Source: Planomicrobium sp. YIM 101495 (GTDB lineage: Bacteria; Bacillota; Bacilli; Bacillales_A; Planococcaceae). Taken from it: 64,000 nucleotides of DNA. Below, piece by piece: positions 47,160-56,588 of this stretch (position 1 is its first letter; each line of letters starts with the position of its first letter). Where the stretch lies: assembly GCF_009707665.1 (NCBI RefSeq), contig NZ_WLZW01000001.1, forward strand, positions 186,001 through 250,000, written 5' to 3'. The translations under genes and the position numbers were made by a program. The notes beneath the pieces were generated by a model. The model was not told the DNA's origin. It ran no database searches and saw nothing but the letters and a program-made list of their open reading frames with translations.

Positions 47160-48860
47160 GTGGAAAGCACGAATAGAAGAAAAATCATAGTATGGATGCT
47201 ATGGGCATCGATTGCGCTTCCTGGCCTGATCTGGGCTTCAGTGAACTTGCCGGAGAAACTGCTTTCCTGGGAATTGCTCGCGTTCTTCGTTCTCGCGGTG
47301 ATCGTTGCGTTCTTCCCGCTGTCGATCAACGGAACGATGATGTACTGCGTCCAAGGGGTCACGGTTGCCGTATTCTTAAAATACGGACTGTCGACGGAAA
47401 TTTTACTGACGCAAATCGTTTCCCTCGTCTTGCTTGTCCGGAATCAAAGTAGCCAGGCCCTGTCTGTCCGGCTGCCATTCAATTCGCTCATGTTCTTCGT
47501 CACATCGGTCATTTCTGGGCTTTTTTATTTTGCTGTCGGCGGGGAGACGGGCTCGACCAACTTGCTCCACATCGTCTTCTTCGGCTTGGTTTATCAGATC
47601 GTCAATGTCCTGATCAACCACTTGTTCCTTTATTTCGACGATCTCATCATGCGACAGAAAGTCAGCTTCTTCTCGGTCGATACGATTTGGGATTTCACCA
47701 TTTCCTTCACCATCTTTCCGTTCGCGATCATGCTGTACTTGACGAACGCGGTGATCGGGCTGCCGGCGCTCCTGCTGCTCGGCATACCGTTCCTCGTCAT
47801 CGCCATTTTATTGCGGATGTACAGCTCCTCGGAAATCATCAACGCCGACCTTCAGAAGACAGCGCACATCGGCCACCAGTTAGCTGAGCAATTATCACAA
47901 TACGAAGTGCTCGATCAGTTCGTCTACCATGTAGCGGAATTGTTCAAAGCGGATTATACGTATATCATCGACTACCGAAAAGGGGAATTGCTGATGCTGC
48001 GAATGTTCGAAAACGGCGAAATTGTCGAGAAAGACATTATCCCGGTCCAGTACGATCGCGGCATTTCAGGGAAAGTGATCGAAGGCGGTAAACCGCTGTT
48101 CTTCGTCAAAAAAAATGACTGGGAGCATCTCGAGAGCTGGTACATGCCGGACGATGTGGAAAGCATCATGGCATCGCCAATTGCGCGCAACAACCGCATT
48201 GAAGGAGTGCTGCTCATCGCGTCCCGTAGAAAATACGCCTATACGAGCCACCAGATGCAAATCATGGATTTGTTGAGCACCTATTTCGCCGTGTCGCTCG
48301 AGAAGGCCGCGTACTTCGAGAAAGCCGTGGCGCAAAGCGAACGTTGTGGATTGACGAAGCTGTACAATTATCGCTATTTGAACGAAACACTGGAAAAGAG
48401 CATGGCGAAGTTGAACAGAGGGGAATTGAAGTCGCTGTCGTTGATCATGATGGACATCGACCATTTTAAGAAGATTAACGATACATATGGCCATCAAAGC
48501 GGGAATGATATTCTCGTGAAGCTTGCCGATATCCTGCGGGGGACGACCGAAGGGAAAGGCACGATTGCACGGTACGGCGGGGAGGAGTTCGTCGTGTTGT
48601 TGCCGAATTACAGCAAGGATGAGGCATTCGCCCTTGCAGAATCGATCCGCGGGACGATCGAGCAGCACCTGTTCCTGATCGAAAATGATCTGGATACGAA
48701 TCGCAGTGCGATCGGCGTACATATTACATTGAGTGTCGGTGTCTCATCTGCACCAGACGACAGTGATGAGAGCATGAGTCTCATCCGTAATGCGGACCGA
48801 GCGCTCTACATCGGCGCCAAGCAAAAAGGGCGGAACAAGGTCGCGGCATATGTAAAATGA
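47160..48860 (+). CDS. Membrane GAF-GGDEF diguanylate cyclase
   Basis: A 566-residue protein: about seven N-terminal membrane helices (residues 8-225), a GAF-type sensor (about 245-400: LDQFVYHVAELFKADYTYIIDY) and a GGDEF domain with MMDIDHFKKINDTYGHQSGNDIL and the active-site variant GGEEF (near 473), which is catalytic in known enzymes. The inhibitory RxxD motif five residues before it is absent. It should make c-di-GMP. GTG 47160 is the start, with GAAGGGAAG upstream. It lies directly beside the pilus genes and shares a convergent terminator with them. Confidence 0.88.
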   Translation: MESTNRRKIIVWMLWASIALPGLIWASVNLPEKLLSWELLAFFVLAVIVAFFPLSINGTMMYCVQGVTVAVFLKYGLSTEILLTQIVSLVLLVRNQSSQALSVRLPFNSLMFFVTSVISGLFYFAVGGETGSTNLLHIVFFGLVYQIVNVLINHLFLYFDDLIMRQKVSFFSVDTIWDFTISFTIFPFAIMLYLTNAVIGLPALLLLGIPFLVIAILLRMYSSSEIINADLQKTAHIGHQLAEQLSQYEVLDQFVYHVAELFKADYTYIIDYRKGELLMLRMFENGEIVEKDIIPVQYDRGISGKVIEGGKPLFFVKKNDWEHLESWYMPDDVESIMASPIARNNRIEGVLLIASRRKYAYTSHQMQIMDLLSTYFAVSLEKAAYFEKAVAQSERCGLTKLYNYRYLNETLEKSMAKLNRGELKSLSLIMMDIDHFKKINDTYGHQSGNDILVKLADILRGTTEGKGTIARYGGEEFVVLLPNYSKDEAFALAESIRGTIEQHLFLIENDLDTNRSAIGVHITLSVGVSSAPDDSDESMSLIRNADRALYIGAKQKGRNKVAAYVK

Positions 48861-48866
48861 AATAAG

Positions 48867-48910
48867 ACAGTGGAAGAAACGGTATTGCCGAATTCTTCCA
48901 CTGTTTTTTA
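48867..48910. terminator. Convergent terminator, cyclase gene and minor-pilin operon
   Basis: ACAGTGGAAGAA pairs with TTCTTCCACTGT over a 14-base loop, followed by TTTTTTA on the plus strand; the symmetric stem can serve both genes. Confidence 0.82.
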
Positions 48911-50704
48911 TTAAGGTTCGTATCTCCGGTCAAGTTCGATAGGAGGGGAGACGTTATCGATCCACGGCTCTGTCACGATGTCCAGTTCGGAATAAGTCTT
49001 GATGACATCCAAATCATAGATGATCTGCAGGCGCGACCGGTCTTTCGGAAGCCGCTCCTGTTCGCGTTTCGTCTGGTAGCGGCTATTCGAGGCGCTGCCG
49101 CGCACTGCGTTCAAGATGATTTTCCGGGCAGAAATCCCGCCGTTGATTTTGATGTTCGAACCAACCCCGTAGATTTCCAACGTCTGCTCACTGTAGAAAT
49201 ATCCTTTGAATTCACTGGGAGTCGGCAGATCGACCGAGTTGTTGGATAAATTGATATTGCCTTTAGCGAAAATGATCAAGGAACCGGTCCGGTTGTTGTA
49301 TGGAATGCCGTATATTTGCGATTGGGTGATTGTCACGTCTCCATCGACATACAAGATGACGTCGCTTTCCAGATATGCGTTTTCGATGATGACGTCATTT
49401 TCGACGTAAATGGTCCCTGCAATCCGTGAAGGCCTTGACCGAGTAGAGTCTCTGATTTCAAGGTTTCCTTTGACGAAAGCCCCTTTATTAAATGAAGTAG
49501 CCGTTGAATTGAAAACCAGATTGCCGGAAGTCCCGAACTTCCCGTTGAATGTATTGTTACCGGTACCAGTGAATGTTCCATCATAATTATCACTGCAAAA
49601 GATAAGCAAGATACAGGAACGGTACATGAGGTACGTATCGCCCGAGCGGCTCACCCCGCTGAATTGCTGATTCCTCCCTGTATCATATTTGTTGCTATTG
49701 CTTTCCGTCAGCCACAAGGTCCTATTCTTCTCATCAAAATTGATCGGTGTGATCTCAACGCTGCTGGTGATTTCACGCGGAGGCGTACTCCCGAAAAAGA
49801 TGCGGCCGGGATCGCTCACTTGTTCGTAATAGCTCCGATTGTTCAAATCCGTTCCGTTAATATGCCGGATATAATTGAATCCGCTGCTGTAGCCGTTGAA
49901 TGCATGTTTGAAGTTGTACATATTGCCTTCTACCGCAATTTTTCCAGCACCTCGCGAATCGAAGGCGGACAACTCTGGATAGACACTGTCGACAGAGTAA
50001 TCATAATCACGGCTGCCGCTGTACGATCTCCAGACGCCGCGCTCGGAAGAGACCAGGTTGCCGTCGACTTTGATGTCACCGTCGATGCGGGAACCTCCAT
50101 TCAAGATGAGATTGCCTTCTCCAGGAATCGGAGGGAATCTTCCTGAATTCCGGTTGGCTGGCGCTTTGAAGGCCCCGACTGCGTAATTCAGCACTTCCGG
50201 ATATTGTGTAGCTCCGAGATTGAAAGTGGAATACAGTTCGTTTTCCGACTGACCGGATTTACCGGTGCTTTTGAATGTGATATTTTTCCGTAACGCCTGA
50301 TGCCTCGAACCGAGCTGGACGAGACTGTCTGGATCGTCTTCCACTTGGTGGATGCATACCGTGTAGCTGGTACCGGTGTTCCCGCTTGCGCTTTCGGAAA
50401 TCGGGCTTCTGCCGCAGCGGTAATTGTTCAGAATACGGTCGAACTGTGACAGGAAGACCTCGGCGGACATGCCTTCATCTTCCGTCAGCAGTGCATCTAG
50501 CTGTTCTGTGATTTCCGTCGTGATTCGTGTGATTCCCATGGATGCCAGATCATTCGACTGGACGATCTCTTCACGGGTGTCGTTGCGCGTCACGCCATTC
50601 AAAGTCATTGCCATCAGGCTGGCGCCAAGAATTGCAAACAGGACGATGATCAGCAGAGTAATCAATAAAGAGTAGCCGTTCTCGTTGTGTAACCTTTTCA
50701 TCAT
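48911..50704 (-). CDS. Large PilX-like minor pilin with beta-solenoid-like body
   Basis: A 597-residue protein. The N-terminus (NENGYSLLITLLIIVLFAILGA) is a class III-like signal and helix; position +5 after the Gly is Ile, not Glu, as in PilX-type proteins. From about residue 200 the sequence is rich in Gly/Asn and short alternating hydrophobic strands (GNLILNGGSRIDGDIKVDGNL, GTIYVENDVIIENAYLESDVILYVDGDVTI), the pattern of a right-handed beta-helix resembling polymer-forming/bactofilin-like repeats. It could form the tip of the pilus. It overlaps the preceding minor pilin by 4 bases (ATGA). Confidence 0.7.
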   Translation of the reverse strand: MMKRLHNENGYSLLITLLIIVLFAILGASLMAMTLNGVTRNDTREEIVQSNDLASMGITRITTEITEQLDALLTEDEGMSAEVFLSQFDRILNNYRCGRSPISESASGNTGTSYTVCIHQVEDDPDSLVQLGSRHQALRKNITFKSTGKSGQSENELYSTFNLGATQYPEVLNYAVGAFKAPANRNSGRFPPIPGEGNLILNGGSRIDGDIKVDGNLVSSERGVWRSYSGSRDYDYSVDSVYPELSAFDSRGAGKIAVEGNMYNFKHAFNGYSSGFNYIRHINGTDLNNRSYYEQVSDPGRIFFGSTPPREITSSVEITPINFDEKNRTLWLTESNSNKYDTGRNQQFSGVSRSGDTYLMYRSCILLIFCSDNYDGTFTGTGNNTFNGKFGTSGNLVFNSTATSFNKGAFVKGNLEIRDSTRSRPSRIAGTIYVENDVIIENAYLESDVILYVDGDVTITQSQIYGIPYNNRTGSLIIFAKGNINLSNNSVDLPTPSEFKGYFYSEQTLEIYGVGSNIKINGGISARKIILNAVRGSASNSRYQTKREQERLPKDRSRLQIIYDLDVIKTYSELDIVTEPWIDNVSPPIELDRRYEP

Positions 50705-51249
50705 TCTCCACCACCCGCTTCATCAGCCGAAATGACATTGATTGTATTGACGAATTCCATTTGCCGGTCTTCTCCGCGATATTCAGTCGACAGCACGAAT
50801 TTCACGGTATAACGGATGCCGTCTTCCGTACTGATGGAATTATTGATGATGGAATCTGCCGGCCTGTTCGGGACAAGGATGACATCGTCGTTGTAAAAGC
50901 GGATTTCTTCGTTGCGGGCGATCGCCACATCAGTGGAGGCGGAGCCGCGTTGGAAACCGATGAAATAACTGTCACCGGAATCTTCTTTCGTCACACGGAC
51001 ACAAGAACCTGGAGCACCATTCATGCATGCCGGAGATTCTTCCAGTTCATCCGATTTCAAGACAAAGAGCTCCCGGACGAAATTGGCCATGATGAGATCG
51101 GCTTCGTCACGCAATTTCGTTTCGGCCTGCACCCGTTCATAATTTGCATAGCCTTGGAAAAGCACCGCGTAAGCAAGTGTCCCCACCATGCCGACAATTG
51201 CGAGAGTAGCGATCAATTCGACTAATGTGATGCCTCGCTGGTTAGTCAT
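50701..51249 (-). CDS. PilW-like minor pilin
   Basis: About 182 residues with the prepilin signature QRG|ITLVELIATLAIVGMVG (Glu at +5), followed by a globular part with one Cys pair (CMNGAPGSC). The start is chosen at ATG 51249 because AAGG then lies 11 bases upstream; ATG 51258 is possible but nearly abuts the ribosome site. Middle gene of the three-gene minor-pilin operon. PilW-type proteins help start fibre assembly. Confidence 0.75.
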   Translation of the reverse strand: MTNQRGITLVELIATLAIVGMVGTLAYAVLFQGYANYERVQAETKLRDEADLIMANFVRELFVLKSDELEESPACMNGAPGSCVRVTKEDSGDSYFIGFQRGSASTDVAIARNEEIRFYNDDVILVPNRPADSIINNSISTEDGIRYTVKFVLSTEYRGEDRQMEFVNTINVISADEAGGGE

Positions 51250-51628
51250 AAGGAACATATCCTTCCACTGAGCTGGACATATTTGAATCGACTGGACTCA
51301 CTGTCACGATTACATTCAATAGATCCAAGCCCCCCGAGTCGCTGACATCCAGTCGCACTTCATATTCCGAGCCATTCATTTCGTGTAACGGCACAGCTAT
51401 TCCGCGGCTCGTTTCAGTCAATGGATAAGGGGAGAAGAATTCTTCAGGATTAATTTGCGCGCGTTCCAAATAGGAGTCGGCGAGATTGATCACGACCAGT
51501 TTTTCGCTATTTGTGACGGCGAGCCGGTTTGTGCTAGTGAAAAGCGCCATGAAGCCCATTAATATCAAAGATATGAGGACGAGCGATGCCAAAACTTCAA
51601 CCAATGTAAAGCCTTTTTCGTTTTTCAT
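51242..51628 (-). CDS. PilV/GspI-like minor pilin
   Basis: A 128-residue prepilin-like protein: NEKG|FTLVEVLASLVLISLILMG carries the cleavage site and Glu at +5. The globular part is short. AGGTGA lies upstream of the ATG. First gene of the minus-strand minor-pilin operon, divergent from the main pilus operon. Its place suggests a role in priming the pilus with the two downstream pilins. Confidence 0.75.
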   Translation of the reverse strand: MKNEKGFTLVEVLASLVLISLILMGFMALFTSTNRLAVTNSEKLVVINLADSYLERAQINPEEFFSPYPLTETSRGIAVPLHEMNGSEYEVRLDVSDSGGLDLLNVIVTVSPVDSNMSSSVEGYVPYD

Positions 51629-51847
51629 AAGTCACCTCGATGATCAATGATTTCAATTTCTGACACGATTGAGTCGGAAATGAAATATTATTTTAATATA
51701 TACCCGAACATTATTCTAATTAACTGGCAAAGTATGATAATCTAAAACTAGAAGCTTTACTTCTTTTGACAGTTTAAAAGGTGATAATGATGGAATACTT
51801 ACAAGTAGACCATTCGAAATATTCGTAATAGAAACAGGAGGGTCTCC
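51629..51847. promoter_or_regulatory. Divergent control region of the two pilus operons
   Basis: A 219-base AT-rich gap between the minor-pilin operon (minus) and the main operon (plus). The segment near 51648-51686 forms an imperfect hairpin (ATTTCAATTTCTGAC against GTCGGAAATGAAAT) that would lie in the minus-strand leader. No clean SigA promoter pair is visible on either strand; a TTGACA at about 51766 has no -10 at proper spacing. A 13-codon frame at 51787-51828 with an AAGGTGA site is seen but unproven. Confidence 0.45.
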
Positions 51848-52249
51848 ATGGTCCAATTATTAGTCCTAATCATTCTTGGCGTTCTCGCACTCGTTCTAGC
51901 ATACTTCTTGTTCCGGGAAATTCCGTTATTTAAAAAGATGGCAATCGTTGGCGGCGGATTTTTGGCTGCGCTCGTCGGTGTCGTTTTGCAGCCGAGCCAG
52001 CCGCTCTATCTGGCGCTTCTCGGCACACTTGCAGTTGTCATATTCGTAACACTCATATACACGAAACGCCAAGAGAAAATCCAGCAACAATATGCAGAAT
52101 TGGCGGAACAAAACCGGACGAACCGGACGCAAGGGAACGGACCTTCCAACGATGCGGTCATGCCGGAACCTCCTGTTACAGAAACAAACGAACCGTCACC
52201 GAAAATCACGGGCATGGAATCGATCGACCCGAACAGAAAGGAGCAGTAA
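51848..52249 (+). CDS. Small membrane protein of the pilus operon
   Basis: A 133-residue protein with three predicted hydrophobic segments in residues 1-72, then a hydrophilic, Gln/Asn/Pro-rich cytoplasmic or external tail (QEKIQQQYAELAEQNRTNRTQ...). I do not recognise the family. CAGGAGG lies upstream, and the next gene starts 7 bases after its stop, so the two are tightly coupled. A structural role in the pilus machine is inferred from context only. Confidence 0.6.
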   Translation: MVQLLVLIILGVLALVLAYFLFREIPLFKKMAIVGGGFLAALVGVVLQPSQPLYLALLGTLAVVIFVTLIYTKRQEKIQQQYAELAEQNRTNRTQGNGPSNDAVMPEPPVTETNEPSPKITGMESIDPNRKEQ

Positions 52250-52255
52250 GCGAAG

Positions 52256-53860
52256 ATGGATAATAAACAATTTGGCATCAGTTTCATGTGGATCGCGCTT
52301 GCTGCTTTACTGTTCTTCGGGGCGGCAAACGGCGGGGCCTATGCAGTCGACCGTTGGCTGTTCCCGACTGAACGGTTCGGCGAGAATACATACATCGGAA
52401 CGACGGACGTTTCCGAGATGGAAAAAGAAGAAGTCCAAACGTTATTTGCTGGACGTGTTGATTCTTGGCGTGCGGAAAGTGAGCTCTTGGTCACGTACCA
52501 GGATGTCACCGCCGATTATCCGCTGCAGCAAGTGCAAATCCTTTTGGATGAGACAGTCGATCGTGCTGAAACAGGAACGCAGAACGGCTTTGTATTCCAT
52601 TTAAGTGAGCCGGTGACACGGAATTTCTTATCCGCTCAATTCCCGGTGGCAGAGTTCACGGAAGAAAACGTGGCGATGATCCACGCCGAATTGGAACGTG
52701 CACTGAGTGATGGCAAGCGCCGGACGGAAGTGCGGATTACGGACGAACTGGCAGGCCTTCCACAAGAAGTGATGGGGGAGTTGTCGTTTGCTCATTCCTT
52801 GATCAACCCAGGCGCATATGAGCTCGTCCAGACGCTGATCAACGTACCGGTTGCACCAGGTGCAACGTTTTCGTTGATCGACTTCATGAGCGAATTGACG
52901 TTTACGGAAGTGACGGACACCGAATTGACGGAAATCGCATCCGCTTTATACGGAGCAGCACTTGATACGAACTTGGTCATCGAAAAACGCAGCATCGGAA
53001 CAACGATTCCGGACCGGATTCCGCTCGGGAAAGAAGCGGCGGTCAATCGGGAGCTTGGCATCGATCTCGCCTTCACCAATCCGAACACGACAACGGTCTA
53101 CTTGGCCGTTGAGCTCCAGAACAATCTGATCCGCGGCATGGTCAGCGGGCAGCCGCTCGTCCATGACTATTCGGCACTTGTCAGTGAGCGGGAGTCAGTG
53201 GAGCCGAGACTGATCAAGCAATTCAGCTCGTTCGTCCGGAGTGGGTCTCGTATTGAAGAGCGTGGCGAAGCGGGTGTCAGAGTACAAGTGACCCGCGTTG
53301 CGCTATTTGAAGGGGAGGAAGTCGCGATGGAAGACATCTCGACGGACTTCTACGCACCGATCCACCGTGTCGAACTGTTCCCGCTTGCGCAGCAGGAAGA
53401 GGAAGAGATACCGGCAGATCCGGCGAACGGCACCATCACGGTCCCGATCGACCCGAACGATCCAAGTAAAGGAACAATCACGATTCCATATGATCCGGAT
53501 AACCCGACGATCCCCGGTACGAACACACCGATCAATGGCAATAATCCGGGCGGATCGACGGGTGGCGGTTCGGGATCAGGGTCCGGCAATGGTTCAGGCA
53601 CGAACCCAGGCACCGGCTCGGGCAATGGCTCTGGCTCGGGATCTGGAAGTGGTTCTGGGTCTGGATCAGGGAATGGTTCAGGATCTGGCTCTGGTAGCGG
53701 CTCCGGTTCAGGCTCCGGCAACGGGAACAACAACAGTCCCGGCAATGGCTCCACACCTGGAGGCTCCAATTCCGGCAACGGCAATTCGAATGCACCAGGC
53801 TCAGGCAATAATGGTACGCCTTCTTACGACAAAGGCGGCAACCGCGTCGATCGCGATTAA
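52256..53860 (+). CDS. VanW-like cell-wall protein with Gly/Ser tail
   Basis: A 534-residue protein. One N-terminal membrane anchor (about residues 9-32) precedes a domain that could match the peptidoglycan-binding region found before VanW, then a VanW-like domain ([56 protein letters not shown]). The usual GGG-C-Q motif before the LY motif is replaced by [11 protein letters not shown]. Residues about 380-430 are Pro/Asp-rich, and about 435-525 is a Gly/Ser/Asn low-complexity tail. Located outside the membrane, it may open or span the wall for the pilus. AAAGGAG precedes the ATG. Confidence 0.68.
   Translation: MDNKQFGISFMWIALAALLFFGAANGGAYAVDRWLFPTERFGENTYIGTTDVSEMEKEEVQTLFAGRVDSWRAESELLVTYQDVTADYPLQQVQILLDETVDRAETGTQNGFVFHLSEPVTRNFLSAQFPVAEFTEENVAMIHAELERALSDGKRRTEVRITDELAGLPQEVMGELSFAHSLINPGAYELVQTLINVPVAPGATFSLIDFMSELTFTEVTDTELTEIASALYGAALDTNLVIEKRSIGTTIPDRIPLGKEAAVNRELGIDLAFTNPNTTTVYLAVELQNNLIRGMVSGQPLVHDYSALVSERESVEPRLIKQFSSFVRSGSRIEERGEAGVRVQVTRVALFEGEEVAMEDISTDFYAPIHRVELFPLAQQEEEEIPADPANGTITVPIDPNDPSKGTITIPYDPDNPTIPGTNTPINGNNPGGSTGGGSGSGSGNGSGTNPGTGSGNGSGSGSGSGSGSGSGNGSGSGSGSGSGSGSGNGNNNSPGNGSTPGGSNSGNGNSNAPGSGNNGTPSYDKGGNRVDRD
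53561..53830 (+). repeat. Gly/Ser codon repeat tract within the VanW-like gene
   Basis: Imperfect hexanucleotide repeats (GGN TCN) encode a (GS)n tail with interspersed Asn and Pro. Such tracts are prone to replication slippage in multiples of six and keep the frame. Confidence 0.75.
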
Positions 53861-53886
53861 TGAATCAACTATAAGGAGGGATTGCT

Positions 53887-55545
53887 GTGGCTATTGTCCG
53901 CAGACGACTCGGGGATATTCTGATCGAACAAGGCTTGCTGACGGATGAAGATCTTCAGCACACCTTGAAGGAAAAGAAACCGGAACAGAAATTGGGGGAC
54001 GCCCTCCTGCAACGGGGGCTCATCACCGAGCAGCAGCTCATCGAAACGCTTGAAGTCCAGCTCGGCATCCCGCACGTCACACTGTTCCGGTATCCGTTCG
54101 ATCCGAACCTCTTCAATGTCGTGCCGAAAGATTTTGCGAAGCGCAACATGCTCGTCCCGCTGAAGACAGAAGGTGACCGGCTGTATGTCGCGATGGCTGA
54201 CCCGATGGACTTCATCACGATTGATGATCTCCGGCTGACGACCGGTTTCCAAATCGAACCGGCGATCGCTTCGAACGATGATATTTTACGCACCATCGCG
54301 AAGTATTACGACGAGGAATCATATGATGAGCTGCTGAGTGATTTGCCGCAAGTGACCGAACAGCAGCAAGAAGAATTGACGGACTTGGACGCACCGATCG
54401 TCCGGCTTGTCAATCAGCTGTTGTCGAATGCCATTTCCCAGCGCGCGAGTGATATCCACTTCGATCCGCAGGAAGGGCGCATTCTCGTCCGGTACCGGAT
54501 CGATGGAACGCTCCGCACCGTCCGGACACTACCGAAGATCATGCAGGCGATGATCACGGCGCGTATTAAGATCATGGCGAACTTGGACATTACGGAAAAT
54601 CGTTTGCCACAAGATGGACGTATCAAGACGACCGTCGATTTCCGGCCGATTGATCTGCGGGTGTCGTCACTGCCGACCGTCTTCGGGGAGAAAATCGTTA
54701 TGCGGATCCTCGACTTGAGCAACAACTTGACGGACATCAACAAGCTCGGCTTCAACGACATCAACATGGAACGGTTCATGAAGGAAATCCAGAAACCGAA
54801 TGGCATCGTCCTCATTTCGGGTCCGACAGGTTCAGGGAAATCGTCCACGTTGTATGCTGCGATGAATCGGCTGAATAGTGAAGAAGTCAACATCATCACC
54901 GTCGAAGATCCGGTCGAGTACCAGCTTGAAGGCATCAACCAGATCCAAGTGAACACCAATGTCGGCTTGACGTTCGCCGCCGGTCTCCGCTCGATTTTGC
55001 GACAAGACCCGGACATCGTCATGGTCGGGGAAATCCGGGACAAGGAAACGGCGGAAATCTCTATCCGTGCTTCCTTGACCGGTCACCTTGTCTTGTCGAC
55101 AATCCACACGAACGACTCGGTCGCGTCCGTCACGCGTCTCATGGACATGGGCGTGGAGCCGTTCCTTGTTACTGCTTCTCTGAATGCCGTCGTCGCACAG
55201 CGGCTTGTCCGCAGAACGTGCCGGGATTGCCGTGAAATCGAACAGGCGACCGAAGCGGAGCGGGAGATTTTCCGCAAACGCGGGATGGACATCGACATCA
55301 TCTCACGTGGCAAAGGCTGTTCGCAGTGCAATATGACTGGCTACCGCGGCCGGATGGCAATCCACGAAGTGTTGGTCGTCGATGAAGAGATGAAGACCAT
55401 CATCAACCGCGGCGGCACGTCGAAAGAAATCCGGGAAGTCGCCATCCGTAACGATACGATTTTCCTCATTGATGATGGATTAATGAAAGTGAAGGAGGGC
55501 ATGACAACGCCGGAAGAAGTTCTGCGCGTTGCCATGGTTGAATAA
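53887..55545 (+). CDS. pilB: Type IV pilus assembly ATPase PilB
   Basis: A 552-residue secretion ATPase. Residues 1-140 look like an MshEN module: two RLGD/KLGD-led repeats (RRRLGDILIEQGLLTDEDL, KLGDALLQRGLITEQQL) as in c-di-GMP-binding MshE. The core has Walker A GPTGSGKSST (near 313), Walker B (DPDIVMVGEIRD) and zinc cysteines CRDC and CSQC near the C-terminus. GTG 53887 has ATAAGGAGG upstream. It powers pilus extension. Confidence 0.92.
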   Translation: MAIVRRRLGDILIEQGLLTDEDLQHTLKEKKPEQKLGDALLQRGLITEQQLIETLEVQLGIPHVTLFRYPFDPNLFNVVPKDFAKRNMLVPLKTEGDRLYVAMADPMDFITIDDLRLTTGFQIEPAIASNDDILRTIAKYYDEESYDELLSDLPQVTEQQQEELTDLDAPIVRLVNQLLSNAISQRASDIHFDPQEGRILVRYRIDGTLRTVRTLPKIMQAMITARIKIMANLDITENRLPQDGRIKTTVDFRPIDLRVSSLPTVFGEKIVMRILDLSNNLTDINKLGFNDINMERFMKEIQKPNGIVLISGPTGSGKSSTLYAAMNRLNSEEVNIITVEDPVEYQLEGINQIQVNTNVGLTFAAGLRSILRQDPDIVMVGEIRDKETAEISIRASLTGHLVLSTIHTNDSVASVTRLMDMGVEPFLVTASLNAVVAQRLVRRTCRDCREIEQATEAEREIFRKRGMDIDIISRGKGCSQCNMTGYRGRMAIHEVLVVDEEMKTIINRGGTSKEIREVAIRNDTIFLIDDGLMKVKEGMTTPEEVLRVAMVE

Positions 55546-55546
55546 T

Positions 55547-56587
55547 ATGCCTACTACGTATATCGATAAAGTATTGACGGCTGCCAGAGAACTCAATGTC
55601 TCGGATATTCACTTTACGGTCGGCATCCCGCCGATCTTCCGGATGCACGGGACGCTCCGGCGATATGGGGACGAGGATTTGACCCCGGAAACATCCCGGG
55701 ACATCGCCAAAGCGCTCATGCCCGAGAAGCTTTGGATCGACTTCGAAGAACGCGGCGAGATGGACTATTCGTATGAAATCGAAGGCGTTGCCCGGTTCCG
55801 TGTCAACACGTTCCAGCAACGAGGTGCGATTTCCCACGCGTTCCGGACCATCCCGACGAAAATCCCGACAGTCGATGAATTGAACATGCCTGCGACACTC
55901 AAGAAACTCGCCGAGACGCATCAAGGCATGATTCTCGTCACTGGACCGACAGGCTCGGGGAAATCGACGACGCTTGCGGCGATGATCCGCCACATCAACG
56001 AAACGATGACAAAGCACATCATCACGCTGGAAGACCCGATCGAGTATATGCATAACCACAACGCATCCGTCATTGACCAGCGTGAAGTCGGCTTTGATAC
56101 CGGATCATTTGCAAACGGTCTGCGTGCAGCGCTCCGGCAAGACCCCGACGTCATTCTTGTCGGGGAGATGCGCGATTTGGAGACCATTACGACTGCAATC
56201 ACGGCGGCAGAAACCGGTCACCTTGTCATGGCGACACTGCACACGTCGAGTGCCGCATCGACGATCGAACGGATCATCGACGTCTTCCCGGCCGAACAGC
56301 AGTCCCAAATTCGGACTCAGCTCGGCGGCGTCTTGAAAGCAGTCATTTCACAGCGCTTGCTGCCGACAGCAGATGGCAAAGGACGCGTCGCTGCGACCGA
56401 GATCCTCATCAACAATGCGGCCGTGGCCAACTTAATCCGGACGGAAAAAGTGCACCAAATTCCGAACGTCATCTTGACCAATCGCGCAGCCGGCATGCAT
56501 ATGATGTCGACGACGGTGCAAGAGCTACTGACGCGAGGCAGAATTTCACGCCAGACGGCACTGCCTTTCTTGGAAGGGGAAGAATAA
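55547..56587 (+). CDS. pilT: Pilus retraction ATPase PilT
   Basis: A 346-residue ATPase, shorter than PilB and lacking the zinc motif. Walker A GPTGSGKSTT is near residue 133, the Asp box is DPIEYMHNHNASVIDQREVG, and the His box is VMATLHTSSAA. The C-terminal retraction motif appears as VANLIRTEKVHQIP (usual AIRNLIRE). The ATG at 55547 lies one base after the pilB stop. Its presence implies a retractable, twitching-type or DNA-uptake pilus. Confidence 0.9.
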   Translation: MPTTYIDKVLTAARELNVSDIHFTVGIPPIFRMHGTLRRYGDEDLTPETSRDIAKALMPEKLWIDFEERGEMDYSYEIEGVARFRVNTFQQRGAISHAFRTIPTKIPTVDELNMPATLKKLAETHQGMILVTGPTGSGKSTTLAAMIRHINETMTKHIITLEDPIEYMHNHNASVIDQREVGFDTGSFANGLRAALRQDPDVILVGEMRDLETITTAITAAETGHLVMATLHTSSAASTIERIIDVFPAEQQSQIRTQLGGVLKAVISQRLLPTADGKGRVAATEILINNAAVANLIRTEKVHQIPNVILTNRAAGMHMMSTTVQELLTRGRISRQTALPFLEGEE

Positions 56588-56588
56588 C

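Noticed and set aside
51787-51828. 13-codon frame with an AAGGTGA site before the main pilus operon
   Set aside because: Too short to judge, and no regulatory structure around it suggests a leader peptide; left as a note only.
53350-53808. Minus-strand frame rich in [10 protein letters not shown]
   Set aside because: It is the complement of the Gly/Ser repeat tract of the VanW-like gene.
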